A DNA stretch of 64,000 nucleotides from Paenibacillus faecalis (lineage in GTDB: Bacteria > Bacillota > Bacilli > Paenibacillales > Paenibacillaceae): NCBI RefSeq assembly GCF_900289175.1, contig NZ_LT985747.1, forward strand, positions 3,255,624-3,319,623. Direction: 5' to 3'. The notes under the pieces were generated by a model. The model did not search any database. It was not told the DNA's origin and saw only the letters and a program-made list of their open reading frames with translations. Positions 1 to 9,313 of the stretch are shown here, piece by piece. The position numbers were made by a program, and so were the translations under genes. Numbering within the stretch: position 1 is the stretch's first letter; each line of letters starts with the position of its first letter.

Positions 1-1803
1 CCAAGGATTTCTTCGCTTCGGCCTACTCCCCTGTTTACGGTTTTTTTTAGTCACTGATTTAGACTTTACTTTAGTCCGTGTATCACGCGACACTTTACTT
101 TCTACTTCTAACCCTTTCAACATATCCTCCTTCAAATCCATCGTATCAACACTTGTGCTGTTTGTATTATGAAATTCAGACTGTGTTTTTAAGTCATTGA
201 TTCCATTCTGTTCATTCGGCCTACTATCTTCTTCCGAAGCCCCCTCCGAAAATCCCATCGTATTTGCCGTCCACGATGGAGACTTTAAATCCTCGAACAG
301 TTCGAAAGCATCCGTCGTTTGTCCTGTAGTTTCTCTCTCTTGATACGGCTCCAGGTTAGAATGCTGCCCTTCGCCGTCGTATGGCATCATTGAATTATGC
401 CCATAACCACCATGTGGAAAATGATGATGCGGATGGTGATGGTATGGATGGTGATGCGGATGATGATGTAGATGATGGTGGTATGGATGGTGATGCGGAT
501 GATGGTGTAGATGATGGTGATGTAGATGATGCTGGTATGGATGGTGATGTAGATGATGCTGGTATGGATGGTGATGTGGATGATGGTGGTATGGGTGATA
601 ATATGGGTTCACCGGGTTTTCGTGCGGAACTTCCGCTTCATATAACTGCTCACCGTATAAAGTCGGCTTCTCGGAACCATGGCAGCCGCAAGGTTTTTTT
701 TCAGAAACAGCCTCCTCTCCCATTACAGCTTCATAGGAGGGATAGGTTTGCTTCATATCAACTTGTGCCGGATAGGTGTGAAATGATGGTCCCCCCATTG
801 TATACGGCTCTGTTACTGACATCTGAGAATATTCAACAGCCATCGGTTGCTCCGGAATACCTGGGTAATGTGACGTTGGCATCGTCCATGCATCATGCTC
901 TGCTTTATGGTCATAAGCTGGATAGCTATAGTGTTGTGCAGGAGGACCCCAGTGTTGAGCCGGCATAACTGCTTCACCCTCATGGCAACCACAAGGCGCT
1001 TCGTGAAACTTATGAAGCGAAGCAGTTGGAAACATAAAATCCGGTGGAGCACAATTAAATAGCTGCGGCATACAATGTACAAGGTGCTCTTGCATAGGAG
1101 GACATGGCTCTACTACCGACTCAATAGGTTTTTCCGGACAAATCGGTTTCATCATTTTAGGCTTATGTTCATAAACAGGCTTCATAGGTAGCTTTTTTGG
1201 CATTTCCATCGGCGGCATTTCCATCGGCGGCATTTCCATCGGCGGCATTTCAGGCATCACAATCAATTCAGACTGCATTGATATTTCCGGCATAACTTCA
1301 CACTCCGGAATTACAGGCATCTGGGGAATTTCAGGCATAACTTGCTGTGGAGCCATCATTTCTTCCTTAGGTCCAGTATAGGTTTTGCTGCCCGGGACTG
1401 TCTTTTCTACTTTATAAGCTGTTCCACCGCTTTTATGATCTTCTCCATTGCTTGTAAATGTTCCAGATGAAGGGATGTTTACAACTTCTCCTACCAATAA
1501 AGCATTTGGATTTTTGAGCTGAGGATTCGCATCAATAATCTCTTTTAACGAAACCCCCCAAGCCTTTGAAAGCTTCCATAGCGAATCTCCTTGCTTCACG
1601 GCATGCTTATGAATAATGGGCTGCGTTCCTTCCGGAACTGGCACCGGAACGGGCTGAGTAGGTACTTTTATTTTCATGCCGATGTCAAGTTTGTTAGGAT
1701 CGACCAATTGCGGATTTGCATCCACGATTTTACTCAAAGGGACTCCATATTTTTTCGAAATCTCATATAAGGTGTCGCCTTTCTTGACGATGTGTATTTT
1801 CAC
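1..1803 (-). CDS. safA: SafA-like spore coat morphogenetic protein, two LysM domains and His-rich C-terminal region (3' end outside window)
   Basis: The frame is open without a stop from a GTG at 1803 to the left window edge (601 codons seen, C-terminus missing). GTG is preceded by GGAGG with good spacing. Residues about 1-48 and 62-108 are LysM domains (KKGDTLYEISKKYGV, KQGDSLWKLSKAWGV), which bind peptidoglycan. Then come a Met/Pro-rich stretch (MPPMEMPPMEM, about residues 184-201), two Cys-Gly-Cys-His motifs (about 270 and 370), and a His/Pro/Tyr tract at about residues 401-467 (bases 400-600). The far C-terminus is Lys/Arg-rich. Two N-terminal LysM domains followed by low-complexity sequence is the plan of SafA, which organises the inner coat of Bacillus spores. 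The gene lies downstream of pheA but beyond a terminator, so it is probably expressed separately during sporulation. Another LysM coat protein is possible. Confidence 0.82.
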   Translation of the reverse strand, partial: MKIHIVKKGDTLYEISKKYGVPLSKIVDANPQLVDPNKLDIGMKIKVPTQPVPVPVPEGTQPIIHKHAVKQGDSLWKLSKAWGVSLKEIIDANPQLKNPNALLVGEVVNIPSSGTFTSNGEDHKSGGTAYKVEKTVPGSKTYTGPKEEMMAPQQVMPEIPQMPVIPECEVMPEISMQSELIVMPEMPPMEMPPMEMPPMEMPKKLPMKPVYEHKPKMMKPICPEKPIESVVEPCPPMQEHLVHCMPQLFNCAPPDFMFPTASLHKFHEAPCGCHEGEAVMPAQHWGPPAQHYSYPAYDHKAEHDAWTMPTSHYPGIPEQPMAVEYSQMSVTEPYTMGGPSFHTYPAQVDMKQTYPSYEAVMGEEAVSEKKPCGCHGSEKPTLYGEQLYEAEVPHENPVNPYYHPYHHHPHHHPYQHHLHHHPYQHHLHHHHLHHHPHHHPYHHHLHHHPHHHPYHHHPHHHFPHGGYGHNSMMPYDGEGQHSNLEPYQERETTGQTTDAFELFEDLKSPSWTANTMGFSEGASEEDSRPNEQNGINDLKTQSEFHNTNSTSVDTMDLKEDMLKGLEVESKVSRDTRTKVKSKSVTKKNRKQGSRPKRRNPW

Positions 1804-1866
1804 GCTGCTAAAACCTCCTACACTCTTCTAGGCGTTTTAAAGCTTTTCGCCCGCATTCGTTACTAC

Positions 1867-1896
1867 ATCCTATGCAAGAAATGGGCGAATGACATC
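1867..1896 (-). promoter_or_regulatory. Possible mother-cell (sigma-E/K type) promoter of the SafA-like gene
   Basis: On the minus strand CATAGGAT (1874-1867) resembles the CATA-type -10 of sigma-E and sigma-K promoters, and GTCATTC lies about 12 bases upstream as a weak -35. It sits about 65 bases before the GTG start. Assignment is tentative because matches are partial. Confidence 0.3.
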
Positions 1897-1908
1897 CCTA
1901 TATTCAAA

Positions 1909-1940
1909 AAAAATCCTTTCATCGACATGAAAGGATTTTT
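1909..1940 (-). terminator. Rho-independent terminator after pheA (works on both strands)
   Basis: A perfect 14-bp inverted repeat (1909-1922 and 1927-1940) with a 4-base loop is flanked by A and T runs. It closes the pheB-hom-thrCB-pheA unit and separates it from the SafA-like gene. Confidence 0.85.
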
Positions 1941-2047
1941 CTTATACTGCTTTTGCAAGAGTTAGACAGCTTTTATAGGTCTACTCTTCCCCCACTTTAT
2001 ATTCATCCTGGTCCGTCCTCGTTCGCGTCCATAGATAGATCCGCTGT

Positions 2048-2950
2048 TCAGCTATGTCTGGCTGCTACACCTTTCGTTTTCTCTCTCTCGTATGCAAATC
2101 CCGGGTAAGAGCCAAGCACGCGCACCTGACATCCCAAAACTTCGATTTCTCCCAATGCAGCCGTTAGTAATACGGAATCTGCCGAATCCATAATATCGAT
2201 ATAAAAATAGTAGTTACCCAGCTTTTTTTTGGTTGGACGGGACTCGATCCGGGATAAATTCAAACGTCGCCATGCAAAAGCGGAAAGCACTTGATGAAGA
2301 GCCCCTGGAGCATCTTCCGGCAAGGTTACCAGAATACTTGTTTTCACATGCTCCGGTGAACGCGACACCTCAACCGGTTGATGACCAATCAGAACAAACC
2401 GCGTATAGTTATTGTCATGGTCGGTAATATTATCAGAAAGAATATTCAATCCGTGCGTTGAAGCCCCTAAAGATGTACCGATAGCTGCCCAGCTCTTTCC
2501 AGGGTTTTCTTTCACGATCTTCACACCCTCTGAAGTGCTTCCACAAGGCTCAAGCTCAGCCTCTGGAACATATTTAGACAGAAACTGCCGACATTGAGCT
2601 GTAGCTACCGGATGAGAGTATATTCTTTTTATTTTCCGAAGATCAACACTTCCATCCTCTCCCCGAAACTCTGAAGCATCGCCGATAAGATTCTGCCTGG
2701 AAGGGTACACCCATTCAACTTGCAAAGGGATATCCACTTCATTAACCAACCAGTCCATATGAAGGCTTACCGAACCTTCAATTGTATTTTCGATTGGAAT
2801 AACACTGTAGTCGCTTCTTCCCTCTACCGTGGACATAAAAACATCGGATATCAATTTATGATGTATGAGTTCTGCAGATTCACCATTTAATAAATATAAA
2901 ATCGCCTCATGCGATACCGAGCCCGAGGGCAAAAGTGCTATTCGTTTCAT
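2048..2950 (-). CDS. pheA: Prephenate dehydratase
   Basis: Converts prephenate to phenylpyruvate in phenylalanine synthesis. The 300-residue protein starts MKRIALLPSGSVSHEA, like the family N-terminus, and carries the dehydratase domain to about residue 190. The Thr-Arg-Phe element of the active site is visible (NNYTRFVLIG). A C-terminal ACT domain follows (KTSILVTLPEDAPGALHQVL, with the ESRPTKKKLGNYYFYID Phe-binding region), so feedback inhibition by phenylalanine is expected. The ATG start has GGGGAAG upstream and begins 4 bases after thrB ends, so it is probably translationally coupled as the last gene of the operon. In B. subtilis pheA follows pheB directly; here threonine genes lie between them. 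Confidence 0.95.
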   Translation of the reverse strand: MKRIALLPSGSVSHEAILYLLNGESAELIHHKLISDVFMSTVEGRSDYSVIPIENTIEGSVSLHMDWLVNEVDIPLQVEWVYPSRQNLIGDASEFRGEDGSVDLRKIKRIYSHPVATAQCRQFLSKYVPEAELEPCGSTSEGVKIVKENPGKSWAAIGTSLGASTHGLNILSDNITDHDNNYTRFVLIGHQPVEVSRSPEHVKTSILVTLPEDAPGALHQVLSAFAWRRLNLSRIESRPTKKKLGNYYFYIDIMDSADSVLLTAALGEIEVLGCQVRVLGSYPGFAYEREKTKGVAARHS

Positions 2951-2954
2951 TTAG

Positions 2955-3920
2955 TCACGTCACTTCCCCTCTAATCATATCCAAAAATGATGTACTCTCA
3001 GTAAAATCAAGCACCTTTACTCCTTCCGTATCCGGCTGGAGCAACAAACTGGAAGCCGATATTCCTTCCTTCCTTATCGTTCCCATCAAATAGGTTTTTA
3101 AAGTTTCAATACGCTCGTCTCCACGCTGAATGAAAGCAATCAAAGTTGGACCCGCTCCACTTAAAGCTACACCAAGTGCGCCCTTGTTGGGGGCTTCCAC
3201 CAAAATCTCAGACATCCCCGGTACCAATGCAGCGCGGTACGGCTGATGAATTCGATCCCGCATGGCGGCTCCGATCATATCCAGACGGCCCGATGCCAAT
3301 GCAGCCGTCATCAAAGATGCGCGGCTGATATTATAAACAGCATCAGAAAGAGGAATCTGCTTCGGCAGCGCCTCTCTCGCCTGCGAGGTAGCTAAATGAA
3401 AATCAGGAATAACAACGAGCGTAGCCAGATCAGCGGGCGGATCAATTCGAACATAATCCGCATGCTTGCCATCCCAAGCCGCTGCGATGATCCCCCCAAA
3501 TAAAGACGCGCCTACATTGTCCGGATGGTTTTCAAGACAGGCGGCCATGTCAAATAACTTGCTGTCTGGCAAAGGTGATCCAATAAGAGCATTTGCTGCA
3601 TAAAGCGAGCCGACAATGGCCGAAGCGCTGCTGCCAAGTCCACGAGACAGCGGAACATCCGAATACATGGAAATTGCAAGCTCCGGAACAGAAACTCCCG
3701 CCTCGTCAAAGACCATCTGGGCCACCTTATAGGTTAGATTACTCTTGTCTGCAGGCACTCCCTTCATTTCATCTCCGTATAAATGAAAGTAGGTGCGGTC
3801 GTCCTGCTTCATTTCGATCCATGCATAAAGCGATAATGCCATTGCCAGTGTATCAAATCCCGGACCAAGGTTCGCCGTGCTTGCCGGAACCCTGACCCTA
3901 ACGCTTTCGGAGCAGCTCAT
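2955..3920 (-). CDS. thrB: Homoserine kinase
   Basis: Phosphorylates homoserine with ATP, the penultimate step to threonine. The 321-residue GHMP-family kinase has the early motif [12 protein letters not shown] near residue 12, the ATP-binding Gly/Ser loop [16 protein letters not shown] near residue 90, and the third motif [12 protein letters not shown] near residue 255. Its start overlaps the thrC stop by 4 bases (ATGA), a coupling arrangement typical of hom-thrC-thrB operons. Confidence 0.95.
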   Translation of the reverse strand: MSCSESVRVRVPASTANLGPGFDTLAMALSLYAWIEMKQDDRTYFHLYGDEMKGVPADKSNLTYKVAQMVFDEAGVSVPELAISMYSDVPLSRGLGSSASAIVGSLYAANALIGSPLPDSKLFDMAACLENHPDNVGASLFGGIIAAAWDGKHADYVRIDPPADLATLVVIPDFHLATSQAREALPKQIPLSDAVYNISRASLMTAALASGRLDMIGAAMRDRIHQPYRAALVPGMSEILVEAPNKGALGVALSGAGPTLIAFIQRGDERIETLKTYLMGTIRKEGISASSLLLQPDTEGVKVLDFTESTSFLDMIRGEVT

Positions 3921-4990
3921 ACTTGAGCAGCCCCTTCAAGCTTGGCGATTGCATCCATGACGGCAGATTCTGTATCCGACACAACAAGCGGCTCAGATTT
4001 AACGGTTGAAATGGCGATGTTCGGGTCCTTCAATCCATGTCCGGTAAGAACGCAAACAACCGTTTCCCCGCCTTTGAAATATCCTTCGCGTTTCATTTTA
4101 TATACGCCTGCAATCGAGGCTGCGGAACCGGGTTCAGCAAAAATGCCCTCCCGTGATGCAATGTTGCGATAAGCCTCCAAAATTTCATCATCTGTAACGT
4201 AATTAATTTGTCCACCGGATTCATTTGCAGCCATAACAGCTGTTTTCCAGCTTGCGGGATTACCGATACGAATCGCTGTAGCTACTGTTTCCGGGTCAGG
4301 AATCGGCTCCCCCTTAACGATAGCCATAGCTCCTTCCGCTTCAAAACCAAGCATCTTCGGCAGTGAAGAAGCTTTCCCCGCAGCATGATACTCCTTAAAC
4401 CCTTTCCAATAAGCCGAGATATTTCCCGCATTTCCAACCGGAATAGCCAACACATCAGGGGCTTTGCCGAGCTGATCGACAACTTCAAATGCAGCTGTTT
4501 TTTGGCCTTCGATCCGGTATGGATTCACTGAATTCACTAATGTAATGGGATGTTTGGCTGTAATTTCCCGTACGATTTCAAGAGCTCGGTCAAAGTTGCC
4601 ATCAATTGCTATCACTTTTGCACCGTAAATCATCGCCTGAGCCAGTTTGCCAAGTGCAATATTGTTGTTCGGTATAATCACAATACAATTAAGCCCGCCG
4701 CGTGCAGCATATGCGGCAGCAGCAGCAGATGTGTTCCCTGTGGAAGCGCACATGATCGTACGGCTTCCTTCCTCCATAGCCTTAGCTACGGCCATGACCA
4801 TCCCACGGTCTTTAAACGATCCCGTTGGATTTAATCCTTCAAATTTAAAATGCAGATCAATCCCCAGATCCTTCGATAGATTCTCGGCACGAATTAACGG
4901 AGTATTCCCCTCTTTCAACGTCAGCAGCGGAGTGTTCTCGTTAACAGGCAAATATTCCTTATACGTCTGGAGCAATCCTTCATATGGCAT
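3917..4990 (-). CDS. thrC: Threonine synthase
   Basis: PLP enzyme that turns O-phosphohomoserine into threonine. The PLP lysine lies in GSFKDRGM, and the phosphate-binding glycine loop ([13 protein letters not shown]) is visible. The longest frame begins at a TTG at 5011, but that codon is only the upstream flank of the AGGAG ribosome site. The ATG at 4990 ([15 protein letters not shown]) has GAGGAG at correct spacing and gives the usual N-terminus, so I take it as the start (357 residues). It lies between hom (65 bases upstream) and thrB (overlapping by 4 bases). Confidence 0.94.
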   Translation of the reverse strand: MPYEGLLQTYKEYLPVNENTPLLTLKEGNTPLIRAENLSKDLGIDLHFKFEGLNPTGSFKDRGMVMAVAKAMEEGSRTIMCASTGNTSAAAAAYAARGGLNCIVIIPNNNIALGKLAQAMIYGAKVIAIDGNFDRALEIVREITAKHPITLVNSVNPYRIEGQKTAAFEVVDQLGKAPDVLAIPVGNAGNISAYWKGFKEYHAAGKASSLPKMLGFEAEGAMAIVKGEPIPDPETVATAIRIGNPASWKTAVMAANESGGQINYVTDDEILEAYRNIASREGIFAEPGSAASIAGVYKMKREGYFKGGETVVCVLTGHGLKDPNIAISTVKSEPLVVSDTESAVMDAIAKLEGAAQV

Positions 4991-5054
4991 CTCTCTTATT
5001 CTCCTCTTCAAAATATAAAATAAATATTAATAGGCGGCACTATAGAGCAGCAGA

Positions 5055-6341
5055 TTATCCTTCTACACGATAGACGCTTTTGATGCGGCGAATAACTTCC
5101 ATTCCTTCAAAATGGTCGAGCACTTTGTCCATACTGGCTTTGCTGGCGTGATGGGTGACGATAATAATCTCCGCATCAGGAGTCTGATCATTCGGCTGCT
5201 GGACCACAGACTCCAGGCTTACACCATATTCAGCAAACACCTGTGTAATTTGTGCGAGCACCCCTGCTTTATCGTCCACATGAAGCAAAATAAAGTTTTT
5301 AAACTTAATCTGCTCATCACTCTTCAGCTTCTTCTCATTATAAGGCACAATTGCTTTCAGCCCATTTACACCTAGCTTCAGATTTTTGATAACAGCAACC
5401 AGGTCAGCTACCACTGAAGTAGCCGTTGGCATCTCACCTGCACCCGGTCCATAAAACATCGTTTCGCCAACCGCTTCTCCGTATACATAGACCGCATTAA
5501 ACACCCCGTTTACTGCAGCGATCGGATGACCCAAACGAACCATCGTCGGCTGAACGCTGATGCTTACCTGCTCGTCTTCACGATCGGCTATGCCAAGCAG
5601 TTTCATTTCATAACCAAGCTGCTTCGCATACAAAATATCTTCCTTGGACACTTGTGAAATTCCCTTTACACTTACGTCCTCCAGCTCTACATTCATACGG
5701 AAGCCCAATGTGCCCAAAATAGCCATTTTACGTGCAGCATCCAAGCCTTCTACATCAGAGGTCGGATCAGCTTCTGCATAACCAAGCTCCTGAGCTTCAG
5801 CCAGCACATCCTCATAGGAAGCACCTTCCTGGCTCATCTTGGTTAATATATAATTCGTCGTTCCATTAACGATCCCCATAATTTTCATAATACGATCTGA
5901 AGAAAAGCCTTCGATCAATGTACGGATAATAGGTATCCCCCCGGCTACACTAGCCTCATAAAATACATCGCATTGCTTCTCCTGAGCCTTCGCCATAATT
6001 TCTGCCCCATGGAGAGCCATCAGATCCTTATTGGCCGTAATAATATGTTTTCCCCGATCCAAAGCTTCCAAAATATAAGCCTTCGTATGCTCAATACCAC
6101 CCATAACTTCCACGATGACATCGATTTCCGGATCACGAATCACATCCCAAGGGTCATCGGTCAGCTTACTGCTGTCCACGATAACACTGCGCTCTTTCTC
6201 CGTGTTCTTGACTGCGATTCTCTCTATAAGGATAGGCGAGCCTACCTGGCTGCTCAAATCTTCCTGATGTCCTTCGACAATACGAACCACCCCTGTACCT
6301 ACAGTACCTAATCCCAACAATCCTACTTTAACCGGCTTCAT
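5055..6341 (-). CDS. hom: Homoserine dehydrogenase
   Basis: Reduces aspartate semialdehyde to homoserine, the branch point to threonine and methionine. The 428-residue protein has an N-terminal Rossmann fold (GLLGLGTVGTGV), the catalytic region with GIVNGTTNYILTKM and the Lys/Asp-containing YAEADPTSDVEGLDAARK, and a C-terminal ACT domain (ILLHVDDKAGVLAQITQVF), implying allosteric control by an amino acid, probably threonine. The ATG has AGGAGG 7 bases upstream. It is the second gene of the operon, following pheB. Confidence 0.96.
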   Translation of the reverse strand: MKPVKVGLLGLGTVGTGVVRIVEGHQEDLSSQVGSPILIERIAVKNTEKERSVIVDSSKLTDDPWDVIRDPEIDVIVEVMGGIEHTKAYILEALDRGKHIITANKDLMALHGAEIMAKAQEKQCDVFYEASVAGGIPIIRTLIEGFSSDRIMKIMGIVNGTTNYILTKMSQEGASYEDVLAEAQELGYAEADPTSDVEGLDAARKMAILGTLGFRMNVELEDVSVKGISQVSKEDILYAKQLGYEMKLLGIADREDEQVSISVQPTMVRLGHPIAAVNGVFNAVYVYGEAVGETMFYGPGAGEMPTATSVVADLVAVIKNLKLGVNGLKAIVPYNEKKLKSDEQIKFKNFILLHVDDKAGVLAQITQVFAEYGVSLESVVQQPNDQTPDAEIIIVTHHASKASMDKVLDHFEGMEVIRRIKSVYRVEG

Positions 6342-6398
6342 TTACGCATCCTCCTGAATTCCACATGTCTTTTGCATTTTGTAATGATAATGATAAAA

Positions 6399-6836
6399 CT
6401 ATCCTTGACCGATCATTTGCACTCTTCGAACCCCTGTTACCCGGCGCAATCCATCAAGCAGATGATCAAGTTCCTCGGTAAGCCTTGATACTTCAACAGA
6501 AATAACAACATTCGCTATTCCTTGCAGCGGAATGCTCTGATGAATAGTAAGCACATTACCGCCCTCTCCGGCAACAAGTCCCAACACTTCGGACAGCATG
6601 CCGGAACGATGCTCCATATCGATGGATATCGTGACGATCTCATCCCGCTCCAGCTGATTGATGGGATGAATTCCATCTTTGTACTTGTAAAAAGCACTTC
6701 GGCTCAAACCAACCTGCTCAACAGCTTCATGAATTGTCTTGACATCACCGGACGCGAGCAGCCTTTTAACCTGCATGGTCTTTACAACGGCTTCCGGTAA
6801 AATATCCTCACGAACTAGATAATACCGCTCCTTCAC
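6399..6836 (-). CDS. pheB: ACT domain protein PheB
   Basis: A 145-residue protein of the PheB/UPF0735 family. The N-terminal half holds a helix-turn-helix-like stretch (TIHEAVEQVGLSRSAFYKYKDGI), and the C-terminal half is an ACT domain (SIDMEHRSGMLSEVLGLVAGEGGNVLTIHQ). ACT domains bind amino acids; the protein may sense phenylalanine or threonine, but its function is not established. It starts at GTG 6836 with GAGGAGAGGA just upstream. It is the first gene of the operon and has its own promoter. In B. subtilis pheB sits between obg and pheA; the neighbourhood is kept here except for the inserted genes. Confidence 0.9.
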   Translation of the reverse strand: MKERYYLVREDILPEAVVKTMQVKRLLASGDVKTIHEAVEQVGLSRSAFYKYKDGIHPINQLERDEIVTISIDMEHRSGMLSEVLGLVAGEGGNVLTIHQSIPLQGIANVVISVEVSRLTEELDHLLDGLRRVTGVRRVQMIGQG

Positions 6837-6878
6837 AAACGTCCTCTCCTCAAAGACTCATGTTTTTGTATAGTGGAC

Positions 6879-6907
6879 ATTATACTGGATATCTAGAATG
6901 AGGGCAA
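6879..6907 (-). promoter_or_regulatory. Sigma-A type promoter of the pheB-hom-thrC-thrB-pheA operon
   Basis: On the minus strand TTGCCC (6907-6902) and TATAAT (6884-6879) are separated by 17 bases. Transcription would start about 35 bases before the pheB GTG, leaving no room for a long leader attenuator. Confidence 0.75.
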
Positions 6908-6950
6908 TACATTTCAGACTATTTTTTGAAGAGTGCTTAAAATATAAAAA

Positions 6951-6989
6951 GAGAATGCCCACGGTTAATCAACTTTTGTGGACATCCCC
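6951..6989 (-). terminator. Terminator after the 7006-7767 membrane protein gene
   Basis: A 12-bp stem (6978-6989 with 6951-6962, including G-U pairs in RNA) is followed on the minus strand by five U residues (6950-6946). Confidence 0.7.
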
Positions 6990-7005
6990 TTATATGCTTT
7001 TCCAT

Positions 7006-7767
7006 TCAAGAGCTCGCTTTGACCCGAATCCGCTCTGTATTGCGTTCCATTAATATGTTTAAAATCTCATGTACTTGCTGATCGATTTCATCAATTAGTA
7101 TCATTTGCTGGTCATGCTCTGCTTCCGCCATAAGCTTAATCTGATTCTCAAGTATGCTAATTTTTTGCCGTATCATATCTTCAATATGATCCGAAGATTC
7201 ATCTGTCAGCGGATCACTGTAGCGAAAGCTTTCCTCCAGCTCAAACATAAGCTTGTCCAACATTTGGTTTCTCTCGGTTTCAATACTCGCCAGTTGTATC
7301 CGGATGGATGAAATCCGTGCAACGGTATCATTCTGAATGGACGAGGGAAAATTCCCCTTATCTTCTGAAGATAGAACATACCTGCCTGCTAATGATATAA
7401 GTCCAAGTACAATCGCCGATAAAAAGAACGTAAAGAAATGAATATATATATAGGATTCTTCTGTTAGCTTAAACCAATACCCGAAAAGAACGATTTCAAG
7501 GAAAACCGTAATCGCGTAAATACCGACTACCACACCAGACGCAATGTAAAATGGCGTTCGAACATACCTTTTTGTATCTCTCATTATCCGTAACATAAAG
7601 AACAAGATGATTCCCTCTGCACATGCAGCCGCAGCGCCGGATATCCATGGATGAAGCGTTTTTGTACCCGCTCCGTTTCCAGCAAAGCCAAATAACAGAA
7701 TCGTTATCAAAGGCAATATGACCCCTGCACCGAGAATCCAGGTTCTTATATCTATTCTTCTAACCAA
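7006..7767 (-). CDS. Uncharacterised membrane protein with cytoplasmic helical tail
   Basis: I do not recognise the family. The 253-residue protein has four hydrophobic segments (about residues 10-30, 40-62, 75-100 and 108-130). A charged, mostly helical region follows (about 140-250), rich in Glu, Gln and Ile/Leu, which could form a coiled coil. It starts at TTG 7767 with GTGAGGGA upstream. It stands alone between pheB and obg, with its own terminator downstream and the obg terminator on the other side. The layout of membrane anchor plus helical tail resembles sensor or scaffold proteins, but no HAMP, kinase or other catalytic motif is visible. Confidence 0.75.
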   Translation of the reverse strand: MVRRIDIRTWILGAGVILPLITILLFGFAGNGAGTKTLHPWISGAAAACAEGIILFFMLRIMRDTKRYVRTPFYIASGVVVGIYAITVFLEIVLFGYWFKLTEESYIYIHFFTFFLSAIVLGLISLAGRYVLSSEDKGNFPSSIQNDTVARISSIRIQLASIETERNQMLDKLMFELEESFRYSDPLTDESSDHIEDMIRQKISILENQIKLMAEAEHDQQMILIDEIDQQVHEILNILMERNTERIRVKASS

Positions 7768-7943
7768 ACTGTTCCCTCACTTTGCGTCATTTATTACGTT
7801 CTCCCCGTTTAAAAATGATATCCCAACCTTTAAAATGAACATTATGATCCTTTCATTTCATTTAAAAGTAGGTACTTAGGTACTATATCATTGTAAACGA
7901 TAATCGGAACATTTTGGATTAAAAAAATGGAAAAAACAAAAAA

Positions 7944-7979
7944 ATACCGCTTAACCTCAACATGTGAGTTAAACGGTAT
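7944..7979 (-). terminator. Terminator after obg
   Basis: A 14-15 bp stem (7966-7979 with 7944-7958) is followed on the minus strand by a long T-rich run. It ends the rplU-prp-rpmA-spo0B-obg unit. Confidence 0.85.
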
Positions 7980-7989
7980 CGCCTGCTTG

Positions 7990-9300
7990 TTAATAATAAC
8001 TGCTGCCTTCTATAAACTCGAATTCAAAATCTCCAATCCGCACAATTGTACCTTCTGTTGCACCTCGGCGGCGGAGCTCCTCATCAACGCCCATATGCCG
8101 GAGCGTGCGGGCAAGCTTCAAAATTGCATCATGCGAGTTCATCTGGAGCCGTTTGAGCATGCGCTCAATCCGATCACTATGCACAACGAACATCTCGTTT
8201 TCCCGAGTAATCGTAAACGCATGATCATCCTTCTTATTGAACTTATATACTTTACGCTCTGCAGCTTCAGGCACATCTTCGACAATAGGTTCTTCTGGAA
8301 TCTCGTCCAAAATAGCTGCTGTACGGTACAGAAGCTCCTGAATACCTTGACGTGTCAGCGATGAAATCGGCATAATCTCCAGATCAGGGCGGACGGCTTG
8401 TACTTGTTCACGAAACATTTTCAGATTCTCTGCCGCTTCCGGCATGTCCATCTTGTTTGCTGCTACGATCTGCGGCCGCTCTACTAAAACCGGATTATAC
8501 AATTTGATTTCCTCATTGATCTTTTGCCAGTCCTCGAACGGATCTCTTCCCTCAGACCCAGCCATATCTACAACATGAATGATGACGCGCGTTCGTTCCA
8601 CATGGCGCAAAAATTCATGACCGAGTCCAACACCTTCATGAGCGCCTTCAATAAGACCCGGCAAATCTGCCATGACAAAGCTCCGTCCATCTCCAACATC
8701 AACCATGCCCAGGTTCGGGGTAATCGTAGTGAAATGATATGCCCCAATTTTAGGCTGCGCAGCCGATACGACTGACAACAATGTAGATTTCCCTACGCTT
8801 GGAAAACCAACAAGACCTACATCGGCCATGACCTTGAGCTCCATAACAACATAGCGCTCTTCGCCTTCTTCACCGTTCTCGGCTAGCTCCGGCGCCGGAT
8901 TGTTCGGGGTGGCAAAACGGATATTCCCCCGTCCGCCCCGTCCGCCGCGGGCAACGACAATCTGCTGCCCATGACGGGTCATATCCGCGATCACTTCGCC
9001 TGTATCATCGTCAATAAGTACCGTTCCCGGAGGGATTCTTACAATCGTATTTTCCGCGTTAGCCCCATGCTGGCTTTTGTTTCGGCCTTTCTCGCCTCGC
9101 TTCGCTTTAAAATGCCGCTGATAACGGAAATCCATCAACGTTCTTAGCCCTTCATCAACGCGGAAGATCACGTCCCCGCCTTTGCCGCCATCTCCACCGG
9201 CAGGGCCGCCGTCAGGTACGTACTTCTCACGACGAAACGCGATAAGACCATCGCCGCCATCGCCGCCTTTGACATAAATCTTCGCTTTATCTACAAACAT
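7990..9300 (-). CDS. obg: GTPase Obg (ribosome assembly, stress and sporulation)
   Basis: Essential GTPase that binds the 50S subunit and links GTP level to stress and sporulation signalling. The 436-residue protein has the glycine-rich Obg fold (about residues 1-158, e.g. [17 protein letters not shown]), the G domain with P-loop GFPSVGKST, switch [16 protein letters not shown] and SSLTRQG, and a C-terminal OCT domain (about 350-430). ATG 9300 has GAGGAAGGTGA upstream. It lies 13 bases after spo0B, the same pairing as in Bacillus, where both act in the Spo0A phosphorelay context. Confidence 0.97.
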   Translation of the reverse strand: MFVDKAKIYVKGGDGGDGLIAFRREKYVPDGGPAGGDGGKGGDVIFRVDEGLRTLMDFRYQRHFKAKRGEKGRNKSQHGANAENTIVRIPPGTVLIDDDTGEVIADMTRHGQQIVVARGGRGGRGNIRFATPNNPAPELAENGEEGEERYVVMELKVMADVGLVGFPSVGKSTLLSVVSAAQPKIGAYHFTTITPNLGMVDVGDGRSFVMADLPGLIEGAHEGVGLGHEFLRHVERTRVIIHVVDMAGSEGRDPFEDWQKINEEIKLYNPVLVERPQIVAANKMDMPEAAENLKMFREQVQAVRPDLEIMPISSLTRQGIQELLYRTAAILDEIPEEPIVEDVPEAAERKVYKFNKKDDHAFTITRENEMFVVHSDRIERMLKRLQMNSHDAILKLARTLRHMGVDEELRRRGATEGTIVRIGDFEFEFIEGSSYY

Positions 9301-9313
9301 GGAATCACCTTCC

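Noticed and set aside
381..968. 195-residue open frame on the plus strand, Asp/Gly-rich
   Set aside because: It is the antisense of the His-rich tract of the SafA-like gene, whose frame is open for 601 codons; no ribosome site.
4991..5011. Seven-codon N-terminal extension of thrC from TTG
   Set aside because: It contains the ribosome site of the ATG start at 4990 and no site of its own.
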